Assembly: GCF_046035435.1 (NCBI RefSeq) | Contig: NZ_JBFNFH010000016.1 | Direction: 5' to 3' (one strand) | Length of the DNA stretch: 45,193 bases | From: Helcococcus bovis | GTDB taxonomy: Bacteria; Bacillota; Clostridia; Tissierellales; Peptoniphilaceae | In this document: piece after piece, positions 16,766 to 25,382 of the stretch | Position numbering within the stretch: the stretch's first letter is position 1 | Layout: each line of letters begins with the position of its first letter | Made by a program: the position numbers and the translations under genes | The notes under the pieces: generated by a model | Told to the model about the DNA's origin: nothing | The model's input: only the letters and a program-made list of their open reading frames with translations | Databases searched by the model: none

Positions 16766-18019
16766 CTATTTTTCAATCATTCTATTAAGCACTGTAATAT
16801 CGGTTTGTTTCATGCCTTCTTTAGCAACATATCCGATATTCCTTATTGTATTTTCAACACAATCTTTTAACAATCCATCTCCTGCAATAAAGTTTTTCCC
16901 TTTTTTAGCAAGATTAAATCCAGTTACACCTGCATCAACAGCTGTGGCAATTTTTGCAGCACATGATGGTTTTGCACCATCACACAACATACCAGATGCA
17001 ATCATTAAAGCATTACTAATTGTATATTCAATAATTTTGAAATTTTGTGTTTCAACATATGCAATACCTGCTCCTGCAGCTACACCAGCTGAGGTAACTC
17101 CACAATATGCAGAAAGTCTTCCTATAAATCTTTTTATATGAAGTGCAACTAAATTTGAAATAATAAGTCCTTTATAAAGTATTTCTTTAGATACATTCCT
17201 TTCCTTTGCGTATTCAATAACTGGTATACTACATGTTATACCCTGATTTCCTGACCCCGCATTTATAACAACTGATAAACTACAGCCACTCATTCTTGCG
17301 TCAGATCCTGCAGCAGCCTTAGCTCTTGCCCTAGTTCTCAAACTATCGTCTTCATCTAAAAGCATTTTTCCTACTGCAGAACCCCAATTTCCAGTTAATC
17401 CTTCTTTTGAAATTGCAGTATTTGATGAAATTTGTTGTTCTAATAAATTTTCAACTTTATTTAAGTCAATATTTTCAGCATATTCAAATATTTCTTTTAC
17501 CGACAATTTATCATAATCTTTGTGAGATTTTGCGTTTGAATAGCAATTGTCATACATATGTACTTCACCATTTTTTATGATTTTAACAATGTTTGTATGT
17601 TTATTTTTTATTTCAACTTCAACTTCATTTCCTTCATTATCATATAAAACAATTTCAATATCTAAATTTTCTTCTCCTTCTTTTAAAGAAACAAAAATTT
17701 GTCCATTATCAAGCATTCTTTTGGCATTTTGAATATCTTCTTGTGTTACCTCTGATAATACTTCAAGTCCTTTATCAGCTTTCCCTCCTATAATGCCTAT
17801 TGCAGCAGCAGATTCTACACCCTTCATGCCATTTGTATTTGGTACTGTTACACTTTTTACATTTTTAATGATATTTCCGGAACATTTAACTTCAACTTTA
17901 ACTGGTAATACTTCTAAAACCTCCCTTGCTTTTGCAGCAGCAAGAGCAATAGAAATGGGTTCGGTACAGCCACAAGCTTTGATTAGTTCACTCTTAAGTA
18001 GATCTGTAAAATCAATCAT
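16766..18019 (-). CDS. cyuA: L-cysteine desulfidase, CyuA/UPF0597 family
   Basis: An Fe-S-dependent enzyme that splits L-cysteine into pyruvate, ammonia and sulfide. The 417-residue protein belongs to the serine-dehydratase-alpha-like UPF0597 group. Candidate cluster cysteines are seen in CGCTEP (Cys16, Cys18), MSGCSLSVV and CDGAKPSCAAK, with the glycine-rich AGSGNQG between them. The length matches the family. It heads a three-gene operon with a strong AGGGGGAG ribosome binding site. Family members were long annotated as serine dehydratase, and some may act on serine, so sulfide formation is likely rather than proven. Confidence 0.88.
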   Translation of the reverse strand: MIDFTDLLKSELIKACGCTEPISIALAAAKAREVLEVLPVKVEVKCSGNIIKNVKSVTVPNTNGMKGVESAAAIGIIGGKADKGLEVLSEVTQEDIQNAKRMLDNGQIFVSLKEGEENLDIEIVLYDNEGNEVEVEIKNKHTNIVKIIKNGEVHMYDNCYSNAKSHKDYDKLSVKEIFEYAENIDLNKVENLLEQQISSNTAISKEGLTGNWGSAVGKMLLDEDDSLRTRARAKAAAGSDARMSGCSLSVVINAGSGNQGITCSIPVIEYAKERNVSKEILYKGLIISNLVALHIKRFIGRLSAYCGVTSAGVAAGAGIAYVETQNFKIIEYTISNALMIASGMLCDGAKPSCAAKIATAVDAGVTGFNLAKKGKNFIAGDGLLKDCVENTIRNIGYVAKEGMKQTDITVLNRMIEK

Positions 18020-18041
18020 GCGCTCCCCCTTTTTATTTTGT

Positions 18042-18091
18042 AAAAAAAAAATTAAATAAAAACATTATTTGTGATAACGTTTTTATTTAAT
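18042..18091 (-). terminator. Terminator between the orphan ABC ATPase and cyuA
   Basis: On the minus strand an AT-rich hairpin with ATTAAATAAAAAC and GTTTTTATTTAAT arms (18091-18051) is followed by nine T residues. It ends transcription from the ATPase gene upstream. It lies only about 30 bases before the cyuA start, so it could alternatively act as an attenuator in the cyuA leader. Confidence 0.75.
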
Positions 18092-18149
18092 CTGATTATA
18101 ACATTTATTTAAAAAAAATAATAGTAGTAATGGAATTTTTTTATCAAAA

Positions 18150-18908
18150 CTACCCATTAATTATTTTTAATATTTCGTTCTTTATTTTTATATATTCATT
18201 ATCATTTTCAATAATTTCATATGGATTATCTACTAATTTTTTATAGTAATTTAATTTAAATTCTTTAACTATACTACCTGGTGATTTACTCATTACAAGC
18301 AATCTATTTCCAAGGGTTAGAGCCTCATCTATATCATGTGTTATCATAAAAAATGTTTGTGATTCATTTACCCACATTTGTCTTATAAATGCTTGCATGG
18401 ATGCTCTAGTAATTGCATCTAATGCACCAAATGGTTCATCCATTAATACAATGTCTGGACTAGTTATCAATGTTCTTGAAAGAGCAACTCTTTGTTGCAT
18501 ACCACCAGATAATTCAAAAGGATAATGTTTTCTATATTCAGATAATTTTGTTTTTTCCAAATATTCATCAACAAGTTTATTCATAATATGTTTCTCTGTT
18601 TTAGCAACTTTTAATCCATATTTTATATTATCTTCAACATTTAACCATGGATACAAATTAGTTGATTGAAAAACTACGCCTCTGTCATTTCCTGGGCCTG
18701 ATATTTCAGTATTTTTTTTTAATACTTGCCCACTGCTTGGCTTTATAAAACCTGCTATTAATTTTAGTAGCGAACTTTTTCCACACCCGGATGGTCCTAA
18801 AACAACTATAAAATCTGATTTATTAATCTCTAAATTTATATTACTAATAGCATGAGTATTTCTTAAATTTTCGTTATAAACTAGTGAAACATTATTTAAT
18901 TTAATCAT
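18150..18908 (-). CDS. Orphan ABC ATPase of the nitrate/sulfonate/taurine class (SsuB/TauB-like)
   Basis: A 252-residue ATPase with Walker A GPSGCGKS (38-45), GVVFQSTNLYPWLNV (Q-loop region with the W typical of SsuB/TauB), signature LSGGMQQR and Walker B IVLMDEPFGALDA. Such ATPases normally work with an SsuC-type permease and SsuA-type binding protein, but neither is in this window. The ATG has no recognisable ribosome binding site, and the 80 bases before it are AT-rich without a gene. The upstream part of the operon was probably deleted. The protein itself looks intact and might energise a distant permease. Confidence 0.82.
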   Translation of the reverse strand: MIKLNNVSLVYNENLRNTHAISNINLEINKSDFIVVLGPSGCGKSSLLKLIAGFIKPSSGQVLKKNTEISGPGNDRGVVFQSTNLYPWLNVEDNIKYGLKVAKTEKHIMNKLVDEYLEKTKLSEYRKHYPFELSGGMQQRVALSRTLITSPDIVLMDEPFGALDAITRASMQAFIRQMWVNESQTFFMITHDIDEALTLGNRLLVMSKSPGSIVKEFKLNYYKKLVDNPYEIIENDNEYIKIKNEILKIING

Positions 18909-18991
18909 ACTTAATATTTCAATTAAAACAATAAAAAAATAATCAAAGTTATAAGTTTACCACCTTATATACATCCATTATTTTATCGAAA

Positions 18992-19834
18992 TTATTCAAT
19001 ATCTAATTTTTCCTTAAAAAATGTTCCGTTTTCTAATTCCCCAAAAGCTTCTTCTAATTCTGCTCTAGAATTCATAACTATTGGGCCTGCCCATGCGATA
19101 GGCTCATTTAATGCTCTTGATTGTATATACAATATTTGTGATCCACCATCCTTGCCTTTAAGTGTTAAAGATGTCCCATTTGTTAATTTAACAGCTGTTT
19201 TTTCACTAATTTCTTCACCTGCTACTACAGCACCTCCCAATAAAGTAAATACCATTACAGAATCATCTTCTTTCATTTCAATATTAAATTCTGTACCCTC
19301 ATTTAGGTGAATATCATAATAATTCAATGGTAAATGCTCGCCTTGATGACCTTTATATTCACCATATTCCCCAGCAAGTAATCTTAAATATCCTCCATCA
19401 AATTCAATTTCATAAATTTGATCATTTCCAATATTATGATATGTTGGTGAACTCATTTTGTTTTTTTTAGGTAAATTTAACCATAATTGTACCCCTAACA
19501 ATCTATCAGATGCAGGAACTTGTTCTTCATGTAAAATACCTGATCCTGAATTCATCCATTGTATTTGTCCATCACCAATAGCATCTTCATTTCCCAATGT
19601 ATCCTTGTGAACCATTTTACCTTTGTATAAGTAACTTATTGTTTCTATCCCTCTATGTGGATGTAGTGGAAAACCTGCTGTATATTCATCAGGATTTACA
19701 CTATCAAATGAGTCTAACATTAAAATTGGATCAAATTCTTTGGTATTTCTATGTCCTAAAACTCTTACCAGGTTTACTCCTGCTCCATCAACAGTTCTAA
19801 ATCCTTGTACTTTTGTCTTTACTTTTCTTTCCAT
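18992..19834 (-). CDS. Pirin family protein
   Basis: A 280-residue bicupin protein. The N-terminal cupin carries the metal ligands of pirin: His58 and His60 in LHPHRG, and His102 and Glu104 in LHEEQ. These match the Fe-binding site of human pirin and the quercetinase-type YhhW. The start is the ATG before ERKVKTKVQGF, after an AGGGGGA ribosome binding site; 52 upstream in-frame residues are non-coding leader. The gene is divergent from the MFS exporter and shares its intergenic region. The natural substrate in anaerobes is unknown. Confidence 0.92.
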   Translation of the reverse strand: MERKVKTKVQGFRTVDGAGVNLVRVLGHRNTKEFDPILMLDSFDSVNPDEYTAGFPLHPHRGIETISYLYKGKMVHKDTLGNEDAIGDGQIQWMNSGSGILHEEQVPASDRLLGVQLWLNLPKKNKMSSPTYHNIGNDQIYEIEFDGGYLRLLAGEYGEYKGHQGEHLPLNYYDIHLNEGTEFNIEMKEDDSVMVFTLLGGAVVAGEEISEKTAVKLTNGTSLTLKGKDGGSQILYIQSRALNEPIAWAGPIVMNSRAELEEAFGELENGTFFKEKLDIE

Positions 19835-19922
19835 AATATTCCCCCTATCTTTTTTTCTTACAATTTTACCCACGATTTTATATCTAAAACAATTAATAAA
19901 ATATAACAATATTTTCACAAAA

Positions 19923-19951
19923 TTGATTTTTATACAATTTACACATATAAT
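19923..19951 (+). promoter_or_regulatory. Promoter of the MFS transporter gene
   Basis: TTGATT (19923-19928) and a perfect TATAAT (19946-19951) are separated by 17 bases, 26 bases before the start codon, with TTAGGAG as ribosome binding site in between. It is a clear sigma-A-type promoter. Confidence 0.75.
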
Positions 19952-19977
19952 ATAAAATATTAAGTTAGGAGTAAATA

Positions 19978-21258
19978 ATGACAAAATCAATGAAAAAATT
20001 TATAGTTTTATGGTTTGGCCAATTAACAGCCTCCATAGGACATGGACTTACAACTTTTGCACTTAGTGTTTTTGCATTCTCTGTATCTAAATCAGCTGTT
20101 GATGCATCAATGGTAATGCTTTTAGGATTTTTGCCTTATATAATTCTAATAGTCCCTTCAGGAGTATTAGCTGATAAATATGATAGAAGATTATTAATGA
20201 TTTTAGGAGATGGACTTTCTGCACTAGGAATTTTATATATTTTGATCATGAAAATGAATGGAAATCTTTCATTGATAGATGTATATATCGGTGTTACCAT
20301 AAGTTCAATTTTTTCTGCACTTATGACTCCAGCATATCAAGCAACTGTCAGTGACATTCTTAGTAAAGATGAATATATAAAAGCAAGTGGTTTAATACAA
20401 ATTTCAAACTCTGCAAAGTTCCTTATTTCACCTGTATTGGCTGGATTTTTAATCGGTATTTCTAAAGGATTTGAGATTATATTATTAATAGATATATTAA
20501 CAGTTTTTGTTACAATAGCTACATCATTTTATATAAAATCCGGATTAGAAAGTAAAGTCTATGAAATAGAAAAAGATTTTTTCAAAAGTTTATATAATTC
20601 TTGGAAAATCTTAAAAAATAATCGAGGAGTTTTTGATTTAGTTTTAATTTCAACGGCTCTTACATTTTTTATTGCATTTATACAAACTTTATCTAGTCCA
20701 TATTTTCTTTCATTTTCAAACAGTGAAACTTTAGGTAAAGCAATGACAGTCGCTGCTTTTGGAATGTTACTTTCAGGATCGATTTTAGGAGTTTCCTCTA
20801 TTAAAAAAAATCATATCAAGTATATGGCTCTTTCTCTTTTCCTAGCAGGCATGTTTATGTTTGGATTTGGTTTGACTATAAATATATATATAATTACTCT
20901 ATTTGGATTTTTATTTTTTTCAACTTTACCAGTTGCAAATAGTACAATAGATTACATGATTAGAATAAATTTAGATAACCAACATGAAGGAAGAATTTGG
21001 TCGTTTATAACATTCATCTCTCAGATGGGATTTGTACTAGCCTATCCTACTGCAGGTCTTTTAGCAGATAATATATTTACTCCTATAATGTCAAAAGATG
21101 GTTTACTTGGAAATTCTATTGGTAAAATCATGGGCGTTGGAAATGGAAAAGGAATCGGATTATTAATTATGATTGCTGGAATATGTCTTTCCCTCACAGC
21201 TTTAATAATAATAAAATCAAAAAATATTAGAAATTTAGAAAAAAATAAATCTTATTAA
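19978..21258 (+). CDS. MFS transporter, DHA3-like drug/macrolide efflux group
   Basis: A 426-residue, about twelve-helix secondary transporter. It begins FIVLWFGQLTASIGHGLTTFALSV, and the MFS loop 2-3 motif is visible as GVLADKYDRRLLMILGD at about 61-77. Its opening resembles MefA-type macrolide and DHA3 exporters. It is monocistronic on the plus strand with its own promoter, convergent with the GNAT gene and sharing a terminator with it. The exported compound is unknown; resistance should not be assumed. Confidence 0.85.
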   Translation: MTKSMKKFIVLWFGQLTASIGHGLTTFALSVFAFSVSKSAVDASMVMLLGFLPYIILIVPSGVLADKYDRRLLMILGDGLSALGILYILIMKMNGNLSLIDVYIGVTISSIFSALMTPAYQATVSDILSKDEYIKASGLIQISNSAKFLISPVLAGFLIGISKGFEIILLIDILTVFVTIATSFYIKSGLESKVYEIEKDFFKSLYNSWKILKNNRGVFDLVLISTALTFFIAFIQTLSSPYFLSFSNSETLGKAMTVAAFGMLLSGSILGVSSIKKNHIKYMALSLFLAGMFMFGFGLTINIYIITLFGFLFFSTLPVANSTIDYMIRINLDNQHEGRIWSFITFISQMGFVLAYPTAGLLADNIFTPIMSKDGLLGNSIGKIMGVGNGKGIGLLIMIAGICLSLTALIIIKSKNIRNLEKNKSY

Positions 21259-21269
21259 TAATTTATATA

Positions 21270-21322
21270 AAAATACCGAAAAATCACTTAATTACATTTT
21301 AGTGAATTTTCGGTATTTTTTA
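21270..21322. terminator. Bidirectional terminator between MFS and GNAT genes
   Basis: A long hairpin with AAATACCGAAAA and TTTTCGGTATTT outer arms and an inner TCACT/AGTGA stem is flanked by A and T runs. It overlaps the GNAT stop codon and serves both convergent genes. Confidence 0.85.
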
Positions 21323-21928
21323 ATTTTTATAAATTAATGTCTCAGGATGTGAAAAATTAAATTTAATATTTTTATTTGGATTTATAAGTAAATTTAATAT
21401 TGTATCTTCTTTAGTTCCCATTCTTGTATCTATAACCAATTTTCTATAAGGCTTAAATCCACATTTTTCCTGAACTCTTTTTGATTGATTATTAAAAATA
21501 AAATATCCTGATGTTAAGAAGTCATAATGAAATTCATTAAATAAATAATTTATTACTGCATTTACTGCTTCAGGCATTAGTCCTTTTCCCCAATATTCTT
21601 TACTCAATACAAATCCAAGTTCTCTACCAATGTAATCATCAAATTCTGTTAATTTATCTTCACTTCCATATTTTTCAACTCCTAATGATCCAATAACTCT
21701 TTTATCTTCTTTATGGAATAATGCAAAAGTTTTATCTCCATTAATAAACATATTTAAGATTTCTTGGGATTTATCTTTATTTTCATGTGGACTCCAACCA
21801 GCCATTTGCCCTACACCATCAACTGAAGCATATTCATAGAAATCATCCAAATCACTTTGTTTAAACGGTCTAAGTATTAATCTTTCTGTTTCAATGATTT
21901 TTCCATTTAATTTAAAATCGGCATTCAT
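21320..21928 (-). CDS. GNAT-family N-acetyltransferase, RimJ/RimL type
   Basis: A 202-residue acetyl-CoA-dependent transferase. The opening IETERLILRPFKQSDLDDF at about 11-29 is the RimJ/RimL signature. GFVLSKEYWGKGLMPEA at about 105-121 is the acetyl-CoA-binding motif A, and FNNQSKRVQEKCGFKPY is motif B. The ribosome binding site is AAGGAG. It follows the S9 peptidase gene after about 55 bases. Members acetylate ribosomal protein N termini or small molecules; the substrate is unknown here. Confidence 0.9.
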   Translation of the reverse strand: MNADFKLNGKIIETERLILRPFKQSDLDDFYEYASVDGVGQMAGWSPHENKDKSQEILNMFINGDKTFALFHKEDKRVIGSLGVEKYGSEDKLTEFDDYIGRELGFVLSKEYWGKGLMPEAVNAVINYLFNEFHYDFLTSGYFIFNNQSKRVQEKCGFKPYRKLVIDTRMGTKEDTILNLLINPNKNIKFNFSHPETLIYKN

Positions 21929-21984
21929 CTTAAACTCCTTAAATTAATTTATAATAATTTTTTTTACTATTATATCAAAAATAT

Positions 21985-23937
21985 TTACTTCAAATACTTT
22001 TCAAACCATTTTTGAATTTCATATAGTCTTTTTAATCTTCCTTGTGGTTTTCCTGTTCTTGAAAGGTCGTGATTTTCACCTTCAAAAATTACAAGCTTTG
22101 TATCTACGTCATTCATCTTTAATGAAGCATACATTTGAACACCCTGTTCTAAAGGACAGCGGTAATCTTCACTTGCATGTATGAATAATGTTGGTGTTTT
22201 TACATTTTTAGCATATTTTAATGGAGATTGTCTCCAAACAAGCTCTAAATCATCCCATGGATTTGCCTGTGTTTGATCATCAACGAAGTAGTATCCTATA
22301 TCACTTACTCCATAAAATGAAGTCCAATTTGATATTGATCTTTGACTATTTGCAACCTTAAATCTATCAGTATGACCAATTATCCAATTTGTCATGAAAC
22401 CACCATAGCTTCCACCCATTACGGCTAATCTTGATTCATCTATATCTGAATATTTTTCAAGAACTTCATCTGTAAATTTCATTAAATCGTCAAAGTCGAT
22501 AGTTCCATATTTTCCACGAATGTCTGAAAAATCATCTCCTCTACCTGATGAGCCTCTTGGATTTGTGTAAAATACAAAATATCCTTGATTTGCTAGAAAT
22601 TGCATTTCATGATGTAAAACTGTTGAATAAGCAGTTTTTGGCCCACCATGAATTTGTAAAATTCCTGGATATTTTTCACCTTTTTCATAACCAACTGGTT
22701 TTATAACATAACCAACAAATTTATTTCCATCATTTTCAAAATTAAATTCTTCAATTTTGGATAAATTTACTGCTTCTAAATCTTTTGAAAAATCTGTTAA
22801 CTTAATTTCTTGATTATTTTCTAATTTATATAACTCAGGAAGTTGTAAATCCCTCATTGCTGTAAAATAAAATTCATTCCCATCATATGTAAATCCTTCA
22901 ACTGACCCATTTCTTGAAATCACTTCTTCTATATTTCCATCTAAATCAATACTCCAAACCACAGAATTATCAAAATATGTAGAAACAAAATACATTTTAT
23001 CATCAACTATTTGAACCGGATTACCTTCTCCTTGTCTGGCATCAGTCCCAACTGTATTGAAAAACGCAATATCGATATTATCTGATGAAATTTGTTTTTC
23101 ATTTTTTCCATCTATATCGTAATAGAAAACTTTAGGATCTTCATTTAATCCTGTTTTCTTCATGTCTGTTGCGATACTGATTATTCCATCTTTTATGAAA
23201 TCTACATAATAATGAGCTTTACCTTTAGATATTTCTTTAATTTCTAGAGTTGAAAAATCTAATATTCCTATATAATTTGTCAATTCCATTACATCAGTAT
23301 TGTTTGAATAAATAACAACAGCATGTGTTTTATTTTTATTTAAGACAAAATCAGATATTTCAATCTCATCAGAATTAATTTTTATGTCGTTTCCATTTTC
23401 ATCTAAAATGTACAAATCAGTTTTATTCCCATAAATGTATCCTGCACCATTAAACCAAAATGGAAGTTTAGCTATATCTTGATAATCCGATTTTTCAGTT
23501 GAAATATTACTTGTATAAATAATTTTATTATCATTTAATTCATAAAACTTTCCAATGGAATGCTCTGATTTTATTAATTCAACAGCTTCACCACCATTTG
23601 GATTAATTTTGTATAATCTAGACTTAATTTCTTTTTCTTCTTTTGAATCTCCGTATATCATTTCTTCTAATTCTTTTGGAAGTTTATCTTTTTTCTTTGA
23701 GTCTACATTCCTACTTGATGAAAATACAATTGATCCATCTTTGAAGAATGTAAAATAGCCATCTTTTCCAGAATTTGTCAATTGAATTTGCTTATTACAT
23801 TTTTTATCATACAAATAAATATTTTTTTCATATCTATTTGCTTTCATATTTACAGTAGTAATGTGATATGCAACAAAATCTGCATTTTGATCGACATTAC
23901 TAATATATTTAAAGTCCTTAAAACTATCTATTTTCAT
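21985..23937 (-). CDS. S9-family serine peptidase (acylaminoacyl/prolyl oligopeptidase type)
   Basis: A 650-residue cytoplasmic oligopeptidase. The first two thirds (about 1-390) form a beta-propeller-like domain of short sheets, and the C-terminal third is the alpha/beta-hydrolase domain. The catalytic triad is Ser510 in GGSYGGFM, Asp591 in HASEDYRCP and His623 in ENHDLS. GGPKTAYS and YFVFYTNPRGSSGRG form the oxyanion region. No signal peptide is seen. It follows the MATE gene and sits in a region rich in peptide and amino-acid genes, consistent with degradation of imported peptides. Confidence 0.93.
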   Translation of the reverse strand: MKIDSFKDFKYISNVDQNADFVAYHITTVNMKANRYEKNIYLYDKKCNKQIQLTNSGKDGYFTFFKDGSIVFSSSRNVDSKKKDKLPKELEEMIYGDSKEEKEIKSRLYKINPNGGEAVELIKSEHSIGKFYELNDNKIIYTSNISTEKSDYQDIAKLPFWFNGAGYIYGNKTDLYILDENGNDIKINSDEIEISDFVLNKNKTHAVVIYSNNTDVMELTNYIGILDFSTLEIKEISKGKAHYYVDFIKDGIISIATDMKKTGLNEDPKVFYYDIDGKNEKQISSDNIDIAFFNTVGTDARQGEGNPVQIVDDKMYFVSTYFDNSVVWSIDLDGNIEEVISRNGSVEGFTYDGNEFYFTAMRDLQLPELYKLENNQEIKLTDFSKDLEAVNLSKIEEFNFENDGNKFVGYVIKPVGYEKGEKYPGILQIHGGPKTAYSTVLHHEMQFLANQGYFVFYTNPRGSSGRGDDFSDIRGKYGTIDFDDLMKFTDEVLEKYSDIDESRLAVMGGSYGGFMTNWIIGHTDRFKVANSQRSISNWTSFYGVSDIGYYFVDDQTQANPWDDLELVWRQSPLKYAKNVKTPTLFIHASEDYRCPLEQGVQMYASLKMNDVDTKLVIFEGENHDLSRTGKPQGRLKRLYEIQKWFEKYLK

Positions 23938-24008
23938 ATTTTTACCTTTCTATAAAACATTTTTAGTTACACCAAATATTTTATATCAATTAATTTATTT
24001 TTTCTACA

Positions 24009-25373
24009 CTAATTTGTCAAATTATTTAGCCATCTTTTCTTTTTATAAAGAGGCAAAATTAGGAAGAATTTTATAAATTCTTCAAGACTAACTATCATAA
24101 AAATCCATTCAATTCGCCATTTTAAGAATAAAACTCCAATAAATGACATAGGAATTGCGAATCCCCACATTGTTGAAAGTTCAATTAAGAATGGAATTTT
24201 TGTCTCTCCACCTGCTCTAAAAATACCAGTATAAAGCATACCATTTAGGAATCTAAAAGGAATAAATAAACCTCTTATTATCAATAAAGATATAGCCATG
24301 GCATATATATGTGGTTCAATATTTGTATAAATCTTCATCAATAAATGTGGCAATCCAGCCAATATTGATAATGAAATAAATCCTAATGTAGATGTTATCT
24401 GCAAGAAATATTTAGCATATCTATCAGCTTTTTCAATTTTTCCAGCCCCCAATGTTTGACCAATAAGTACAGTCGCAGATGTATTTACAGCATTTACAAT
24501 TATGAAAAATATATTTTGAATTGTATTGGTAAGCTGAATAGAAGCAGTTGCATCTTTTCCAATTCTTGCATAAGCAATTGCAAATAATAATTGTCCTAAT
24601 GCCCATAAGATTTCTGCTAGAATAATTGTAGTACCAATTTCAAAATACTTCTTAATTCTTACTGATTCAAACTTTAGTAAATTTGTAGGAGTCAATAAAT
24701 GAACCCCTGGTTTATGTCTTAAAATCATTAATGTTAATAGTACAATTTCCACAATTCTAGCAATAATCGTACCTAATGCTGCACCAGAAACTCCCATTGC
24801 TGGTGCTCCAAACTTTCCAAAAATAAACATGTAATTGAAAAATACATTCACAAAAAATGATACTATAGAAACCAGCAAAGGCTCTTTAGCTCTATTACAT
24901 GATCTTAAAACAGTATTAAAACATTGAGAAATAGCTGTTATTAAGAATGTTAATGATATTAACCTTAAATAACTAATACCGACATTAATTACTGATTCAT
25001 CTGGGATTAATATTCTCATTATTTGATATGGATATAATAGTGAAAACACAGTAAATATCACACCAATTAAAATGCTAAATTGCATAATTATAGTTAGATA
25101 TTTCCTAACACTATTTATATCTTTATCTCCAAAATATTGTGCAAAAAATACTGATCCTGTACTGCACACACCAAAACAAGCAACAAAGAAGAAAAATACA
25201 AATTGATTTACAAGTCCTACTGCTGCTATTTCCGAGCCACCTAATGAGCTAATCATTACTGTATCAGCCATATTTATTGATGTTGAAATCAAAAATTGTA
25301 TTGATACAGGAAGCGCCACAGATAACATCATTCTTAAAAATGTTTTGTCGCTAAAAAATAATTTTTTATTCAT
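24009..25373 (-). CDS. MATE-family efflux transporter
   Basis: A 454-residue, twelve-helix cation-coupled exporter of the NorM/DinF class. Two MatE repeats can be followed: the first starts ALPVSIQFLISTSINMADTVMI at about 19-40 and the second at about 245 with IGTTIILAEILWALGQLLF. GLVNQFVFFFFVACFGVCSTGSVFFAQYFG in helix 2 is typical. It starts 9 bases after the AGCS symporter gene, so it is probably cotranscribed. The substrate is unknown. Confidence 0.92.
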   Translation of the reverse strand: MNKKLFFSDKTFLRMMLSVALPVSIQFLISTSINMADTVMISSLGGSEIAAVGLVNQFVFFFFVACFGVCSTGSVFFAQYFGDKDINSVRKYLTIIMQFSILIGVIFTVFSLLYPYQIMRILIPDESVINVGISYLRLISLTFLITAISQCFNTVLRSCNRAKEPLLVSIVSFFVNVFFNYMFIFGKFGAPAMGVSGAALGTIIARIVEIVLLTLMILRHKPGVHLLTPTNLLKFESVRIKKYFEIGTTIILAEILWALGQLLFAIAYARIGKDATASIQLTNTIQNIFFIIVNAVNTSATVLIGQTLGAGKIEKADRYAKYFLQITSTLGFISLSILAGLPHLLMKIYTNIEPHIYAMAISLLIIRGLFIPFRFLNGMLYTGIFRAGGETKIPFLIELSTMWGFAIPMSFIGVLFLKWRIEWIFMIVSLEEFIKFFLILPLYKKKRWLNNLTN

Positions 25374-25382
25374 ATTTACCTA

